64,000 bases of DNA from assembly GCF_001696605.3 (NCBI RefSeq), contig NZ_CP031716.1:2852001-2916000 (forward strand), written 5' to 3'. Both the position numbers and the translations under genes were made by a program. The DNA is from Acinetobacter wuhouensis. Its GTDB lineage: Bacteria; Pseudomonadota; Gammaproteobacteria; Pseudomonadales; Moraxellaceae. The stretch's first letter is position 1; the number at the start of each line of letters is the position of its first letter. The notes beneath the pieces were generated by a model. That model did no database searches. It was given only the letters and a program-made list of their open reading frames with translations, and was not told the origin of the DNA. Positions 26,983 through 36,150 of this stretch are shown in pieces.

Positions 26983-28590
26983 GTGAGTTCAAAGATTGAT
27001 TACACCACGCAAGTGGCTATTTTAGGTGCGGGTCCTGTAGGTCTGACAATTGCCAATTACTTAAGCAAACAAGGCGTATACGTGACTGTGGTCGAGCAAC
27101 TGGACAGTTTAATTGATTACCCGCGTGCGATTGGGATTGATGATGAATCTCTGCGTACCATTCAGTCACTGGGTCTGGTGGACAAAGTCCTGCCACATAC
27201 CACGCCAAATCATGCAATGCGTTTCCTAACGCCTAAAGGTCGTTGCTTTGCAGATATTCAACCTTTAACCCGTGAATTTGGCTTCTCACGCCGTAATGCC
27301 TTTATTCAACCGCAAGTGGATAATGTGTTATTACAAGGTTTGGAGCAATATGAAAATACGCAGGTTTTATTCTCACGTCATTTAGATGAGTTCACTCAGG
27401 ACGCCAATGGCGTCACGCTGAACATCCAGAATAAAGATGGTAATAAAGAAGTCATCCATGCACAGTACTTAATTGCCTGTGATGGAGGTAACTCAATCGT
27501 CCGTCGTACTTTAAATATAGGTTTCGATGGTAAAACAGCACCGAATCAGTGGATTGTGATTGATATTGAAAATGACCCATTGGCGACACCACACATTTAC
27601 TTGTGCTGTGACCCTGTGCGTCCGTATGTGTCAGCTGCCCTGCCTCATGGTATCCGTCGTTTTGAATTTATGGTGATGCCTGGTGAAACACAGGAAGAAC
27701 TCAGCAAACCTGAAAATATTGCCAAACTTTTATCTAAAGTTTTACCAACCACTGATGGCATCGAAGTCATCCGTCAACGTGTCTACACACATAATGCCCG
27801 TATCGCAGATAAGTTCCGTGTAGATCGTATTTTACTTGCAGGTGATGCAGCGCACATCATGCCCGTATGGCAAGGTCAGGGTTATAACAGCGGTATGCGT
27901 GATGCTTTTAACTTGGCATGGAAAGTGGCTTTAGTGGTTCAGGGTAAAGCGAGTCCTGAGCTATTGGACAGTTATCAAGTTGAACGTAAAGACCATGCCA
28001 AAGCCATGATTGATCTTTCGGTAATGGCAGGTCATGTCCTTGCACCACCGAAAAAATGGCAAGGTTTCGTTCGTGATGGGATTGCTTATGCATTGAACTA
28101 CATCAAACCGATCAAGCAGTATTTACTGGAAATGCGCTTTAAACCGATGCCGAAATATAACGACGGGGCTTTGGTTAAAGACAACAATAAAGAATCACCC
28201 GTCGGTAAGATGTTCATCCAACCACAGGTTCAGCTTGAAAATGGTCAGACTGTTTTACTCGATGAGGTAATCGGTAATGACTTTGCTGTAATTGCCTGGG
28301 GTGTAGACCCGAAATGGGGCATCAATGACGCCAATATGAAAGTATGGCAATCTTTGGGTGTGAAGTTTATTCAGGTGCTTCCTGCTGTGCAGCTGGGCAA
28401 TGAAAAACGTAAAATCCATGATGGTGTAATCACGATTGGTGATACAGGTACAGAGATTCGCTCATGGTTCGGTAAAACAGATCAAGCGATGGTGATTTTA
28501 CGTCCTGACCGTTTCGTAGCAGCATTGGCGATTCCACAAACCATGAATACGGTTAGTCAGCAACTTTTTAGTAAATTACATGCGAAGTAA
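26983..28590 (+). CDS. FAD-dependent aromatic hydroxylase, MhpA-like
   Basis: The 535-residue product belongs to the PHBH-type flavin monooxygenases. These use NAD(P)H and O2 to hydroxylate aromatic acids. The Rossmann motif is '[19 protein letters not shown]' (residue 12), the middle DG motif reads '[10 protein letters not shown]', and the second FAD motif is '[32 protein letters not shown]'. Length and pattern fit 3-(3-hydroxyphenyl)propionate hydroxylase (MhpA), but no mhpBCDE genes accompany it, so the substrate is open. A GTG start at 26983 was preferred over TTG at 26965. A terminator follows at 28626. Its CG-ending codons differ a little from neighbours, which could hint at transfer. 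Confidence 0.82.
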   Translation: MSSKIDYTTQVAILGAGPVGLTIANYLSKQGVYVTVVEQLDSLIDYPRAIGIDDESLRTIQSLGLVDKVLPHTTPNHAMRFLTPKGRCFADIQPLTREFGFSRRNAFIQPQVDNVLLQGLEQYENTQVLFSRHLDEFTQDANGVTLNIQNKDGNKEVIHAQYLIACDGGNSIVRRTLNIGFDGKTAPNQWIVIDIENDPLATPHIYLCCDPVRPYVSAALPHGIRRFEFMVMPGETQEELSKPENIAKLLSKVLPTTDGIEVIRQRVYTHNARIADKFRVDRILLAGDAAHIMPVWQGQGYNSGMRDAFNLAWKVALVVQGKASPELLDSYQVERKDHAKAMIDLSVMAGHVLAPPKKWQGFVRDGIAYALNYIKPIKQYLLEMRFKPMPKYNDGALVKDNNKESPVGKMFIQPQVQLENGQTVLLDEVIGNDFAVIAWGVDPKWGINDANMKVWQSLGVKFIQVLPAVQLGNEKRKIHDGVITIGDTGTEIRSWFGKTDQAMVILRPDRFVAALAIPQTMNTVSQQLFSKLHAK

Positions 28591-28625
28591 TGGATTGATT
28601 TAAAAAATCTTAATTCATTAAATTT

Positions 28626-28654
28626 AAGAATCCTTAAACACTTAAGGATTCTTT
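28626..28654. terminator. Hairpin terminator after the hydroxylase gene
   Basis: AAGAATCCTTAA and TTAAGGATTCTT form a 12-base stem around a short loop, followed by TTTC. It serves the hydroxylase and may also serve the convergent GST-like gene. Confidence 0.8.
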
Positions 28655-28699
28655 CTTAGTTCAAAATTCAACCAATCAAATGCCTCTTCTTTCTCTATT

Positions 28700-29308
28700 T
28701 CAAATCGACCCAAACCACACCACATCTTTAACCGAATCACGTTGCTGAATTAGTTTTAAGAATGGTTTAAATTCGTCTAAATACGGCACAATTTTAAACG
28801 TGATCGCAAAGACCAACCAATACGCCAAAAACAAATCCGCAGCAGAAATTTTTTCACCTAACAAATAGGGATTGGCTTTACTCAGCCCTGCCTTTATAAA
28901 GTCATAGACCAACGCTTCAGTACCAAAACTTAGACTGCCCTTTTTCTCAGCAGCCAATTCAGGTGAAACATTTAAACCTTTAAAATCCATCATCTCAGTC
29001 ATCGGTCCATGACAGAAGAATAACCATTTCAAATATTCACCACGTTTCGGATCATTCAATGTAGGTGCAAAACCTTTCTCGATAAATTTATCTGCTAAAT
29101 AAGCAAAAATTGCAGGTGTTTCTGAAATGACTGAATCGCCATCCACCAAAAAAGGGACTTTACCCATCGGATTTAAAGCCAAATATTCAGGCTGACGCAG
29201 ATCTTTATATTCCACCTGAATGATTTCGACTTGATTTTCAATGTCGAGTTCTTTCAGCAAAGGGAGCAGTGTATTTCCGCGAGAGTGCGCATTGGTATAG
29301 AGTTTCAT
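28700..29308 (-). CDS. Glutathione S-transferase-like protein
   Basis: A 202-residue two-domain GST. The thioredoxin-like N-terminal half has 'LYTNAHSRGNTLLPLLKEL', the cis-Pro loop 'GKVPFLVDGDSVISETPAIFAYLAD', where Ser-Glu-Thr contacts glutathione, and the alpha-helical C-terminal half has 'LGEKISAADLFLAYW'. Possible roles are detoxification or isomerisation of aromatic ring-cleavage products, as in maleylpyruvate or maleylacetoacetate isomerases. This would agree with the nearby hydroxylase, but the two genes converge and are not one operon. Confidence 0.85.
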   Translation of the reverse strand: MKLYTNAHSRGNTLLPLLKELDIENQVEIIQVEYKDLRQPEYLALNPMGKVPFLVDGDSVISETPAIFAYLADKFIEKGFAPTLNDPKRGEYLKWLFFCHGPMTEMMDFKGLNVSPELAAEKKGSLSFGTEALVYDFIKAGLSKANPYLLGEKISAADLFLAYWLVFAITFKIVPYLDEFKPFLKLIQQRDSVKDVVWFGSI

Positions 29309-29512
29309 TATTATAATCCGATTGAAATTGTACGATGTGATTTGAATAGTGTTATTTGGATAGAATCAGCATAGCGTAAATCAAATATTTTTATGTATAA
29401 GAATGATGAAACAAAATAACAAGGATTGGAAAACGAAGATCATCAGAATACGGAATCTATCCTGATGATGCATGAATCAATAAATGATAACGACAAATTT
29501 AATGAGATAAAT

Positions 29513-30250
29513 TTAGTGAATCGTAATCTCATAATTAAAGTTTTCAGCAAAGCCCAAAGACTCACGATATTCAATCGGATGCCCTTGAATGTCCTTCGCA
29601 ACACGGCAGACTTGAACTAAAGCTTCTGACAATTGATTGGCTAAGTACGGATCTTGAAGATTCTTTTTAAAAGAAAGTTGTTCGACCGCAGAAGACACAA
29701 ATTGCCCACATTTTTCATAGTAAAATGGATAAAGTAAATTCGCGAAATCTTTGAACGCAATATCTTTGAGCGCTGAAAACAACTGCGCTGACAGCCAAAT
29801 TTTCTCACTTAAAACCACCACATTTTCATTCAAACGCACACGCTCGATATAAATCAATGGATCGTTTTCACTCAGTTGCAATTTTTGATTGATTGCAGGA
29901 ACTGCCTCAATAATTTCTAATTTTTTAATTTCACCGATCGGTTGTACATCTTCACCGAATTGATTACGCATACGAAAAAAACGCATCAGAGATGTCGCAA
30001 AGTTAGGCTGTCTTAAAAATGTTCCTCGCCCTTGCGATTTTACCAACAAACCATCTTCAACTAATCCTTCAACGGCTTTACGTACTGTTCCGACAGACAC
30101 GCTATACATGCTGGCTAATTCTTGTTCAGATGGAATAGGTTCATCAATCGTCCATTTAGACTGAACTAAAAGCTTTTGAATTTGCCAACGTACTTGCTCG
30201 TAGCGAGGCAATTTAAAATTTTTAAATGCATTTTCATCAAGCATTTGCAT
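29513..30250 (-). CDS. GntR/HutC family regulator (UTRA domain)
   Basis: A 245-residue repressor or activator. The N-terminal winged helix has 'PIPSEQELASMYSVSVGTVRKAVEGLVEDGLLVKSQGRGTF', the GntR signature. The C-terminal UTRA ligand domain has 'DPLIYIERVRLNENVVVLSEKIW' and 'VAKDIQGHPIEYRESLGFAE'. The open frame reaches a TTG at 30277 inside the -35 of the divergent promoter; ATG at 30250 or 30244 is more likely. It is divergent from the transporter-hydrolase operon and overlapping palindromes lie between them, so it most likely controls them. Confidence 0.88.
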   Translation of the reverse strand: MQMLDENAFKNFKLPRYEQVRWQIQKLLVQSKWTIDEPIPSEQELASMYSVSVGTVRKAVEGLVEDGLLVKSQGRGTFLRQPNFATSLMRFFRMRNQFGEDVQPIGEIKKLEIIEAVPAINQKLQLSENDPLIYIERVRLNENVVVLSEKIWLSAQLFSALKDIAFKDFANLLYPFYYEKCGQFVSSAVEQLSFKKNLQDPYLANQLSEALVQVCRVAKDIQGHPIEYRESLGFAENFNYEITIH

Positions 30251-30270
30251 AACTATTTCAAAATGAGGAT

Positions 30271-30299
30271 TTGACAATCATAACACAACATACTTTAAT
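30271..30299 (+). promoter_or_regulatory. Sigma-70-type promoter of the transporter operon
   Basis: TTGACA at 30271-30276 and TTTAAT at 30294-30299 are separated by 17 bases. They lie about 65 bases ahead of the transporter start. A perfect palindrome follows at once, fitting repression by the GntR protein. Confidence 0.6.
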
Positions 30300-30329
30300 A
30301 CAAACATCTAAACATATATATGTTTGTAT
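30298..30329. promoter_or_regulatory. Overlapping palindromes, probable GntR operator
   Basis: AAACATATATATGTTT (30310-30325) is a perfect 16-base palindrome. ATACAAACAT (30298-30307) and ATGTTTGTAT (30320-30329) make a second, wider inverted repeat with 12 bases between. They sit immediately downstream of the -10 of the transporter promoter and between the divergent genes. Confidence 0.6.
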
Positions 30330-30365
30330 GTTTATGAGTCATATACTGTCAAGGAGAGATGACAA

Positions 30366-31655
30366 ATGACGATGCTTATTCTTGCTGCTTTAGCCATATC
30401 TATTGGCTTAGGTTACGTGACGAAAATCAATATCGGATTTTTTACGATCATTTTTGCCTATTTGATTGGTTGTTTTGGTATGGGACTCAAACCATCTGAA
30501 ATCATCGAACTTTGGCCAGTAAAAATTTTCTTTATTATTTTTTCTGTGACCTTGTTTTATAACTTTGCTCTTGCCAATGGTGCACTCGAAAAGCTTGCCA
30601 GTCATCTCCTGTATAAATGTCGGAAATTCCCACAGTTATTGCCTTTGGCAGTGTTTTTTGCCTCAACCATCATCGCGGCTTTAGGTGCAGGTTTCTATAC
30701 CGTCTTAGCCTTTATGGCACCAATCACCCTATTGTTATGTCGTAAAACCAATATGAGCATGATCATTGGTGGTATGGCGGTCAATTACGGTGCGCTTGCA
30801 GGTGCAAACTTTATGACCTCGCAAAGTGGCATTATTTTCCGTAGTTTGATGGAAAATGTCGGCATTGATAGCGCAACCAGTTTCAGCTATGCCACAGGTA
30901 TTTTTGTGGTGACACTGGTTATTCCGATTGTGGTATTGGGCATCTACACTTTATGGAATCGAAATAGTAATTCGATTCATATTGAAGATACACCACCTGA
31001 AGCATTTGACGAAAAACAGAAAAAGTCTATCGCCCTAATTATTGGCATGATGGCGATTGTTTTGATCTTCCCGATTTTAAATTTATTGATGCCAGATCAA
31101 CAGACCATTGCCTTCTTAAACTCAAAAATTGATATCGGTTTTATTGCCATCATCTTTGCCCTGATCAGCCTGTTCATGAAACTTGCCGATGAGAAAAAAG
31201 TCATGGCATTGGTTCCTTGGAACACTTTAATCATGATCTGTGGTGTCGGCATGCTCATTGCATTGGGTGTAAAGCTCGGTGTCATTACGCAACTGTCTGA
31301 TTGGTTAGCCAATAACGTGCCGATTTGGTTGATCCCGATTCTGATTTGCTTGATCAGTGCCATCATGTCTGTTTTCTCAAGCACTTTAGGTGTGGTTACA
31401 CCGACGCTTTTCCCGATTGTACCTGCGATTGCACTTGCTTCGGGCTTAAACCCTTTGGTCCTTTTCCTTTGCATCGTTGTTGGTGCGCAAGCTTCCGCCA
31501 TCTCCCCGTTTTCGTCTGGCGGAAGCCTAATTTTAGGATCAGCACCCGCGGATGTTGATAAAAACCAACTCTTTAATCAACTGTTATTTAGAGCTGTTCC
31601 TATTGGTTTAATCGCAGCTTTGATTGCAGTACTGATACTTAAATTTGTAATGTGA
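30366..31655 (+). CDS. Twelve-helix anion/dicarboxylate transporter (IT superfamily, MatC-like)
   Basis: A 429-residue inner-membrane transporter with about twelve helices. The pattern 'IIAALGAGFYTVLAFMAPITLLLCRKTNMS' and the C-terminal 'QASAISPFSSGGSLILGSAP' fit the ion transporter superfamily branch that includes MatC and related dicarboxylate carriers. It shares an operon with a LigI-like hydrolase, eight bases downstream, so the substrate is likely an acidic compound fed to that enzyme. AAGGAGAG serves as ribosome site. Control by the divergent GntR regulator is likely. Confidence 0.8.
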   Translation: MTMLILAALAISIGLGYVTKINIGFFTIIFAYLIGCFGMGLKPSEIIELWPVKIFFIIFSVTLFYNFALANGALEKLASHLLYKCRKFPQLLPLAVFFASTIIAALGAGFYTVLAFMAPITLLLCRKTNMSMIIGGMAVNYGALAGANFMTSQSGIIFRSLMENVGIDSATSFSYATGIFVVTLVIPIVVLGIYTLWNRNSNSIHIEDTPPEAFDEKQKKSIALIIGMMAIVLIFPILNLLMPDQQTIAFLNSKIDIGFIAIIFALISLFMKLADEKKVMALVPWNTLIMICGVGMLIALGVKLGVITQLSDWLANNVPIWLIPILICLISAIMSVFSSTLGVVTPTLFPIVPAIALASGLNPLVLFLCIVVGAQASAISPFSSGGSLILGSAPADVDKNQLFNQLLFRAVPIGLIAALIAVLILKFVM

Positions 31656-31662
31656 GATAAAA

Positions 31663-32466
31663 ATGTTTGCTGTTGATACGCATGCCCATGTATTTTCAAA
31701 AAATGATCCTTGTATCGCCACTGCACGCTATACACCAGATTATGATGCTTCTGTAGGCGAATATATTGCGCATCTGGATCAACATCATTTAACACATGGC
31801 GTTTTAGTTCAACCCAGTTTTTTAGGTACAGATAACCGTGCAATGCTGAATGCTATTGCGCAATATCCTGAACGTCTCAAGGGCATTGCGATGGTCGAGC
31901 CAGACCTTTGCATTGATGAATTGGTCAAACTCAATCAGCAAGGCATTGTAGGGGTTCGTTTAAACCTATTTGGTAAAGAACTACCAGATTTTTCTACCTC
32001 TGCATGGCAGAGCTTGCTTAATCATTTATCTTTTATGAATTGGCAAATTGAGTTACATGCACCGCCCGCCTATTTGGTGCAAATCTTACCTGTGCTAAGT
32101 CCGTATAAACTCAATGTGGTGATTGACCATTTTGGACGTATTGACCCAATTAAAGGTATCGCAGACCCTGATTATCAAAACTTTTTGAATATGTTAGATG
32201 CAAATCAACACTGGATTAAAGTCTCTGCTTTTTATCGTCTGGGACAATTCCCTGAAAATATTGCAGTTGCAACTCAAGCCTTTCAATTACTCAAAGAAAA
32301 AGGTTTTATGCATAAACTCATCTGGGGCAGTGATTGGCCACATACGCAGCATGAATCTAAAATATCTTATGAAACTGCCATAAAAGCATTTAAGACAATT
32401 GTTCCTGATCTCAAAGAACAGCAACAGATTTTGAGTGAAAATGCGCAAAAGCTTTTTTTATTTTAA
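31663..32466 (+). CDS. Amidohydrolase 2 family protein, LigI/2-pyrone-4,6-dicarboxylate lactonase-like
   Basis: A TIM-barrel hydrolase of 267 residues. It has 'DTHAHVF' (the HxH at strand 1), 'GVLVQPSFLGTDNRAML', 'ELHAPPAYL' (His near strand 5), 'VIDHFGR' (strand 6) and 'IWGSDWPHTQ' (the strand 8 Asp). The spacing resembles LigI and related lactonases that hydrolyse small lactone or pyrone acids. The true substrate is not shown. It lies eight bases after the transporter gene and must be co-expressed. No terminator was seen directly after it; repeat hairpins begin about 100 bases later. Confidence 0.82.
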   Translation: MFAVDTHAHVFSKNDPCIATARYTPDYDASVGEYIAHLDQHHLTHGVLVQPSFLGTDNRAMLNAIAQYPERLKGIAMVEPDLCIDELVKLNQQGIVGVRLNLFGKELPDFSTSAWQSLLNHLSFMNWQIELHAPPAYLVQILPVLSPYKLNVVIDHFGRIDPIKGIADPDYQNFLNMLDANQHWIKVSAFYRLGQFPENIAVATQAFQLLKEKGFMHKLIWGSDWPHTQHESKISYETAIKAFKTIVPDLKEQQQILSENAQKLFLF

Positions 32467-32565
32467 GACCATAAAATAATACCAATCTGTTAAATTAACT
32501 TTATATAAATTAGCCTCTTTTGCTTTTCTGCACCAATCGCTTTAAACGTGGTGTTGCTATTGTGA

Positions 32566-32620
32566 GGCGACATGGATGTCGCCGTTGGGCAAGGGTACAG
32601 GGACGAACCCTTTGCCCAAC
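32566..32620. repeat. Double-hairpin REP-like element
   Basis: Two adjacent inverted repeats occur. GGCGACAT-GG-ATGTCGCC (32566-32583) is perfect. Then a 37-base unit pairs GTTGGGCAAGGGT with ACCCTTTGCCCAAC (one bulged base) over a ten-base loop. The region 32467-32793 has no gene. Such paired hairpins recur in Acinetobacter intergenic spaces, by recollection, and can act as mRNA ends or REP-type repeats. Confidence 0.7.
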
Positions 32621-32793
32621 AAAGGATTTTTGTCACCTTGCGGAATACATTCCTCATCCTTCAAAAGTGAGGCATCGACTACGCAAAGCAATTTAAACTT
32701 GTCAATGTAATTCGAGTCTGTGCAAACCTTTAATTTATATTATCTAACTTTAATAGAATGGTATAACAGCTTTTAAAATTCGATAGATAAAAT

Positions 32794-32828
32794 AAAGTCG
32801 GAATAATTTAAGTTATTCCGACTTTTTT
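32794..32828. terminator. Terminator between the hydrolase operon and the LysR gene
   Basis: AAAGTCGGAATAA and TTATTCCGACTTT form a 13-base stem with a six-base loop, with T runs on the plus strand and As on the other. It can serve the convergent transcripts from both sides. Confidence 0.85.
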
Positions 32829-32850
32829 ATCGTCTAGCATTTTGATTGGC

Positions 32851-33744
32851 TCAGAACATTTCCATATAAAACTGTTCTTTTAAAATTTTTAAAATCAACG
32901 CAATCGCTTCATTTTTCTGATCTTTACGATAGCTCGCATACAATCCAATCATCGGTAAAGGCTCGATGGTATTTTTCACCACGATCTTATCGCCCAGTAA
33001 AGGAATCACATAGGCAGGGACTAAACTCCAGCCTACACCCATACCCACCAAATTGACATTCAACAAAATATTGGTCGACTTCTGCACCACATTAACATTC
33101 AGCTTAGACTGCTTGAAGAAATCTTGAATAATTTTATGCAATTGAGGTGAAGCATCTTCATCACTAATCACAAAATCTTGATGATTAAATTCTTTAATAC
33201 TCACTGTGCGCTGATCTGCAAATGTAGAAGCCTTTGGAATAATTAAAGCCAGAGGTTCCTGAAAAACCTGCACATTTTCAAACTCACCCGACTCATCGGG
33301 ATAACGGGTAAATGCAATATCAATTTCACCCTTACGCAAAGCACTAAACTGTGCTGAATCCGTCAAACTGTGGAAATCAATTTTAATCTCAGGAAAATGC
33401 GCCCGAATATTCGGCATGATGTATGGAAATACTTTCATTTCTGCGACAGGAACAAAGCCAATTTTTAACTGATCTTTATTGATATTGGCGATTTGACGTG
33501 CATCATAAATGGCTTTTTCAGCGTGTTCTAAACTCAGCAATGCCTCTTTTAAAAATGCTTTCCCCTCTTCGGTCAACTCAACTTTACGGTTGGTACGAAT
33601 CAAAAGTTGCACACCAACTTCATGTTCCAAATCTTTAATTTGCTGACTGAGCGATGGTTGTACCGTACACATTCGATGTGCCGCTTTAGTAAAATTTAAC
33701 TCTTCAGCAACAGCAACAAAATATCTTAAATGACGTAATTCCAT
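32851..33744 (-). CDS. LysR family transcriptional regulator
   Basis: A 297-residue LysR regulator. The helix-turn-helix is 'LRYFVAVAEELNFTKAAHRMCTVQPSLSQQIKDLEHEVG' and the wing follows with 'LLIRTNRKVELTEEG'. The effector domain begins with 'LKIGFVPVAEMKVFP'. The pattern is nearest to the CatM/BenM/HcaR branch, which responds to aromatic or organic acids. It is last in the TetR-MFS-LysR series, ten bases after the MFS gene, and is probably in its operon. Confidence 0.9.
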   Translation of the reverse strand: MELRHLRYFVAVAEELNFTKAAHRMCTVQPSLSQQIKDLEHEVGVQLLIRTNRKVELTEEGKAFLKEALLSLEHAEKAIYDARQIANINKDQLKIGFVPVAEMKVFPYIMPNIRAHFPEIKIDFHSLTDSAQFSALRKGEIDIAFTRYPDESGEFENVQVFQEPLALIIPKASTFADQRTVSIKEFNHQDFVISDEDASPQLHKIIQDFFKQSKLNVNVVQKSTNILLNVNLVGMGVGWSLVPAYVIPLLGDKIVVKNTIEPLPMIGLYASYRKDQKNEAIALILKILKEQFYMEMF

Positions 33745-33754
33745 AATGCAGTCC

Positions 33755-34966
33755 TCACTGTACTGAAGTTAACTGTGGTGCAACTTTGGCTTTATAAATG
33801 AATAAAGTGACCACGATGATTGCAGCACAAAATAAATAAGTAAAAGAATAGCCCAACTCAGCAATCAATAAGCCCATAAGAACAGAACCGATCGCCATAC
33901 CAAAGTCGAATAATGTAAAAAAGCTTGCGATGGCATGCCCCATCCGCGCTTTAGGTACAGATTGAATCGCAACAGTTTGAAAGCATGGAAATAATGAACC
34001 ATAGCCAATCCCGATAAAAATCGCAGACAGCCATAGAATCCATGGATTGGACATAAAACTTACAATCACTAAACCAATAGCAAAGCAAATAAAGGATGGA
34101 TAAATCACTGAACTCGCACCTTTACGGTCAAATAATTTTCCAATCCATGGTCTGACAATAATCATTGAAACAGCAAAGATGATGAAAAATAGACTGACGT
34201 AAGGCAAAAGATGCTTCGACTCTGCATAAGCCGTAATAAAACTCATAATGCTGGAATAGCTAAAAGCAGTGAGCAAAGCAACAAATCCAATGGGAAGTAC
34301 TTTAAATTCAATGACATCATGAATTGAAAATTTGTTTTTTTGTTCATGCTCAATATTTTGAGATACATTTTTACTTTGCATTGGAATCAATAGGCAGAAG
34401 ATAAACCCAATACAAATAATCGCAGTAAGAACTTGAAAAAGTATTTTAAAATCTGAATATTGCAAAACAGTTAAGGCAATAAATGGACCAAATACTACCG
34501 CCAAATTGGTCGACATCACATAATAGCCCATGCCCTCGCCTTTACGCTGTTCAGGAATAAACTCATTGGCAACAGGTACGGCAACTGTGGTTAGTACACT
34601 AAACCAAATACCATGAATGAAGCGTACCAATAACAAAATCCATAAGCTGTCGGCAAATAAATAAGTAAAAGCAAACAGCATGAAGAAAAATTCAGAACCA
34701 CGAAATGAGAGCTTATGCCCTATTTTTTCAATAATTAAGCCTGAAAATGGACGAATCGCAATGGATGAAATCAAGAATAAGGTCAGCGCTAAACCCGCTT
34801 CTTTAACCGAACCACCCAAAGACTTCATGATATAAATCGGCAGAATCGTTAAAAATGCAAAATAATAGGTAAATAAAAACAAATTATTTAAAACACAAAG
34901 AATAAATGAACGATTCCATAAACGATCTGGGGTTTGATTTAAACGGGGTGCAGTTGTATTTGCCAT
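33755..34966 (-). CDS. MFS transporter (drug or sugar efflux type)
   Basis: A 403-residue, twelve-helix major facilitator protein. The loop 'LIIEKIGHKLSFRG' between helices 2 and 3 and 'LFDRKGASSVIYP' between 8 and 9 are the family's repeated motif. It overlaps the TetR stop by one base (TAATG), so translation is coupled. The pairing with a TetR repressor suggests efflux of a toxic compound sensed by that repressor. The LysR gene follows closely. Confidence 0.85.
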   Translation of the reverse strand: MANTTAPRLNQTPDRLWNRSFILCVLNNLFLFTYYFAFLTILPIYIMKSLGGSVKEAGLALTLFLISSIAIRPFSGLIIEKIGHKLSFRGSEFFFMLFAFTYLFADSLWILLLVRFIHGIWFSVLTTVAVPVANEFIPEQRKGEGMGYYVMSTNLAVVFGPFIALTVLQYSDFKILFQVLTAIICIGFIFCLLIPMQSKNVSQNIEHEQKNKFSIHDVIEFKVLPIGFVALLTAFSYSSIMSFITAYAESKHLLPYVSLFFIIFAVSMIIVRPWIGKLFDRKGASSVIYPSFICFAIGLVIVSFMSNPWILWLSAIFIGIGYGSLFPCFQTVAIQSVPKARMGHAIASFFTLFDFGMAIGSVLMGLLIAELGYSFTYLFCAAIIVVTLFIYKAKVAPQLTSVQ

Positions 34967-35538
34967 TATACCACCTCATCTACACAACGCGCAGGCGCTA
35001 AGATTAAGGTGACCAACTGGTGAATATATTCAGCATTTGGAACTTGATTAAAGAAAATAATTTGATAATGAATGGGTGCATATAAGGCATCGAGCATCAA
35101 TTCATAAGGATAATCTGCTTTAATTTCTTGACGTTGTACTGCTAATTCAATCAGTTTTCGAGTCTGTTCACGGCGCGGTAATAAATATTGTTTAAAAAAC
35201 TCACCTGCTGCTTCACGATGTTCAGCCATCACCACCAATAAAGCACGACCTACTTGATGATTTAAAGCTTTGGATAACTTAATCAGTTGTTGTTCTAAAT
35301 TATGCTCAAGACTTTGTGAAAAATCCATTTCAAATACAGAGGCTGTCTGTGCTTTAAAAGTATCAAATACCAGATCAGACTTATGTTTCCACCAACGATA
35401 AATCGTTGATTTTCCAACACCTGCTCGTGTCGCAATATCTTCTATGGTCAAGCTACTATATTCATGTTGTTCAAGCGCTTCCACAACAGCATTGAGAATA
35501 CACTGCTGTCGTCGTGAAGTTTTTTCTATTTCAATCAT
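34966..35538 (-). CDS. TetR/AcrR family repressor
   Basis: The 190-residue product has 'LTIEDIATRAGVGKSTIYRWWKHKSDLVFD' as its DNA-binding domain. The C-terminal half includes 'LLVVMAEHREAAGEFFKQYLLPRREQTRKLIE', typical of TetR_C domains found with efflux pumps. It is first in a three-gene operon and its own promoter carries a strong palindrome at 35548, ten bases before the start, so it is likely autoregulated and controls the MFS exporter. Confidence 0.9.
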   Translation of the reverse strand: MIEIEKTSRRQQCILNAVVEALEQHEYSSLTIEDIATRAGVGKSTIYRWWKHKSDLVFDTFKAQTASVFEMDFSQSLEHNLEQQLIKLSKALNHQVGRALLVVMAEHREAAGEFFKQYLLPRREQTRKLIELAVQRQEIKADYPYELMLDALYAPIHYQIIFFNQVPNAEYIHQLVTLILAPARCVDEVV

Positions 35539-35547
35539 CCTTGCACC

Positions 35548-35570
35548 AAACGATACGATACGTTTCGTTT
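35548..35570. promoter_or_regulatory. Probable TetR operator
   Basis: AAACGATACG-ATA-CGTTTCGTTT is a near-perfect inverted repeat: nine of eleven arm pairs match, around a central T. It lies ten bases upstream of the TetR start codon, as expected for an autoregulatory operator. Confidence 0.65.
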
Positions 35571-35783
35571 TATTCTAAAAAATCTCTAGCCTTTTTATAA
35601 ATAGTTGTTTTATTAATCATAATACTTAAAAACGATCATTGAGACGCGTAGACAGCATTTCTGGATTTATACACAATGTACAAATATTCACATTGAAGAC
35701 TTATATAATAAATGCTCTACTGAACACGTTCTTTGAACTTCTTTTTATAAATAAAACATCTATTAAAAATCTAAGGAATCAAG

Positions 35784-36125
35784 ATGCTTAAAAAACTCAT
35801 AGGTCTCAGCTTACTCAGCATACTTTTGGTGGCATGTGGCAAACCCTTACCAACAGATAAACATAGTTATTCAGGGACTTGGCAAAGTGAAGATGGTCGC
35901 GTGAATTTAATCATCACACCAGAAGGTCGCGTGGAATATAGTAACAAGCAGCCCAATTCAAGCTCATCTGTATCCGCACCGATTACTGAATTTAAAGGCA
36001 ACAACTTTAGTGCAGGAATTGGACCACTTGCAACTGAGTTTAAAGTTGAGCAAGCTCCTCTGCAGACTGCTGAGGGAACATGGACGATGACTGTCGATGG
36101 ACATGTACTCAATAAAGTTCAATAA
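35784..36125 (+). CDS. Small lipoprotein of unknown function
   Basis: A 113-residue lipoprotein. The signal peptide ends in LLVAC with the Cys at about residue 18. The mature part, 'YSGTWQSEDGRVNLIITPEGRVEYSN', has a lipocalin- or META-like beta pattern. It is an Acinetobacter-type hypothetical lipoprotein. Its 3' end is followed after about 25 bases by a large inverted repeat that includes the terminator. Confidence 0.75.
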   Translation: MLKKLIGLSLLSILLVACGKPLPTDKHSYSGTWQSEDGRVNLIITPEGRVEYSNKQPNSSSSVSAPITEFKGNNFSAGIGPLATEFKVEQAPLQTAEGTWTMTVDGHVLNKVQ

Positions 36126-36150
36126 ATCCACTCAAAATAAAACCATCTAA

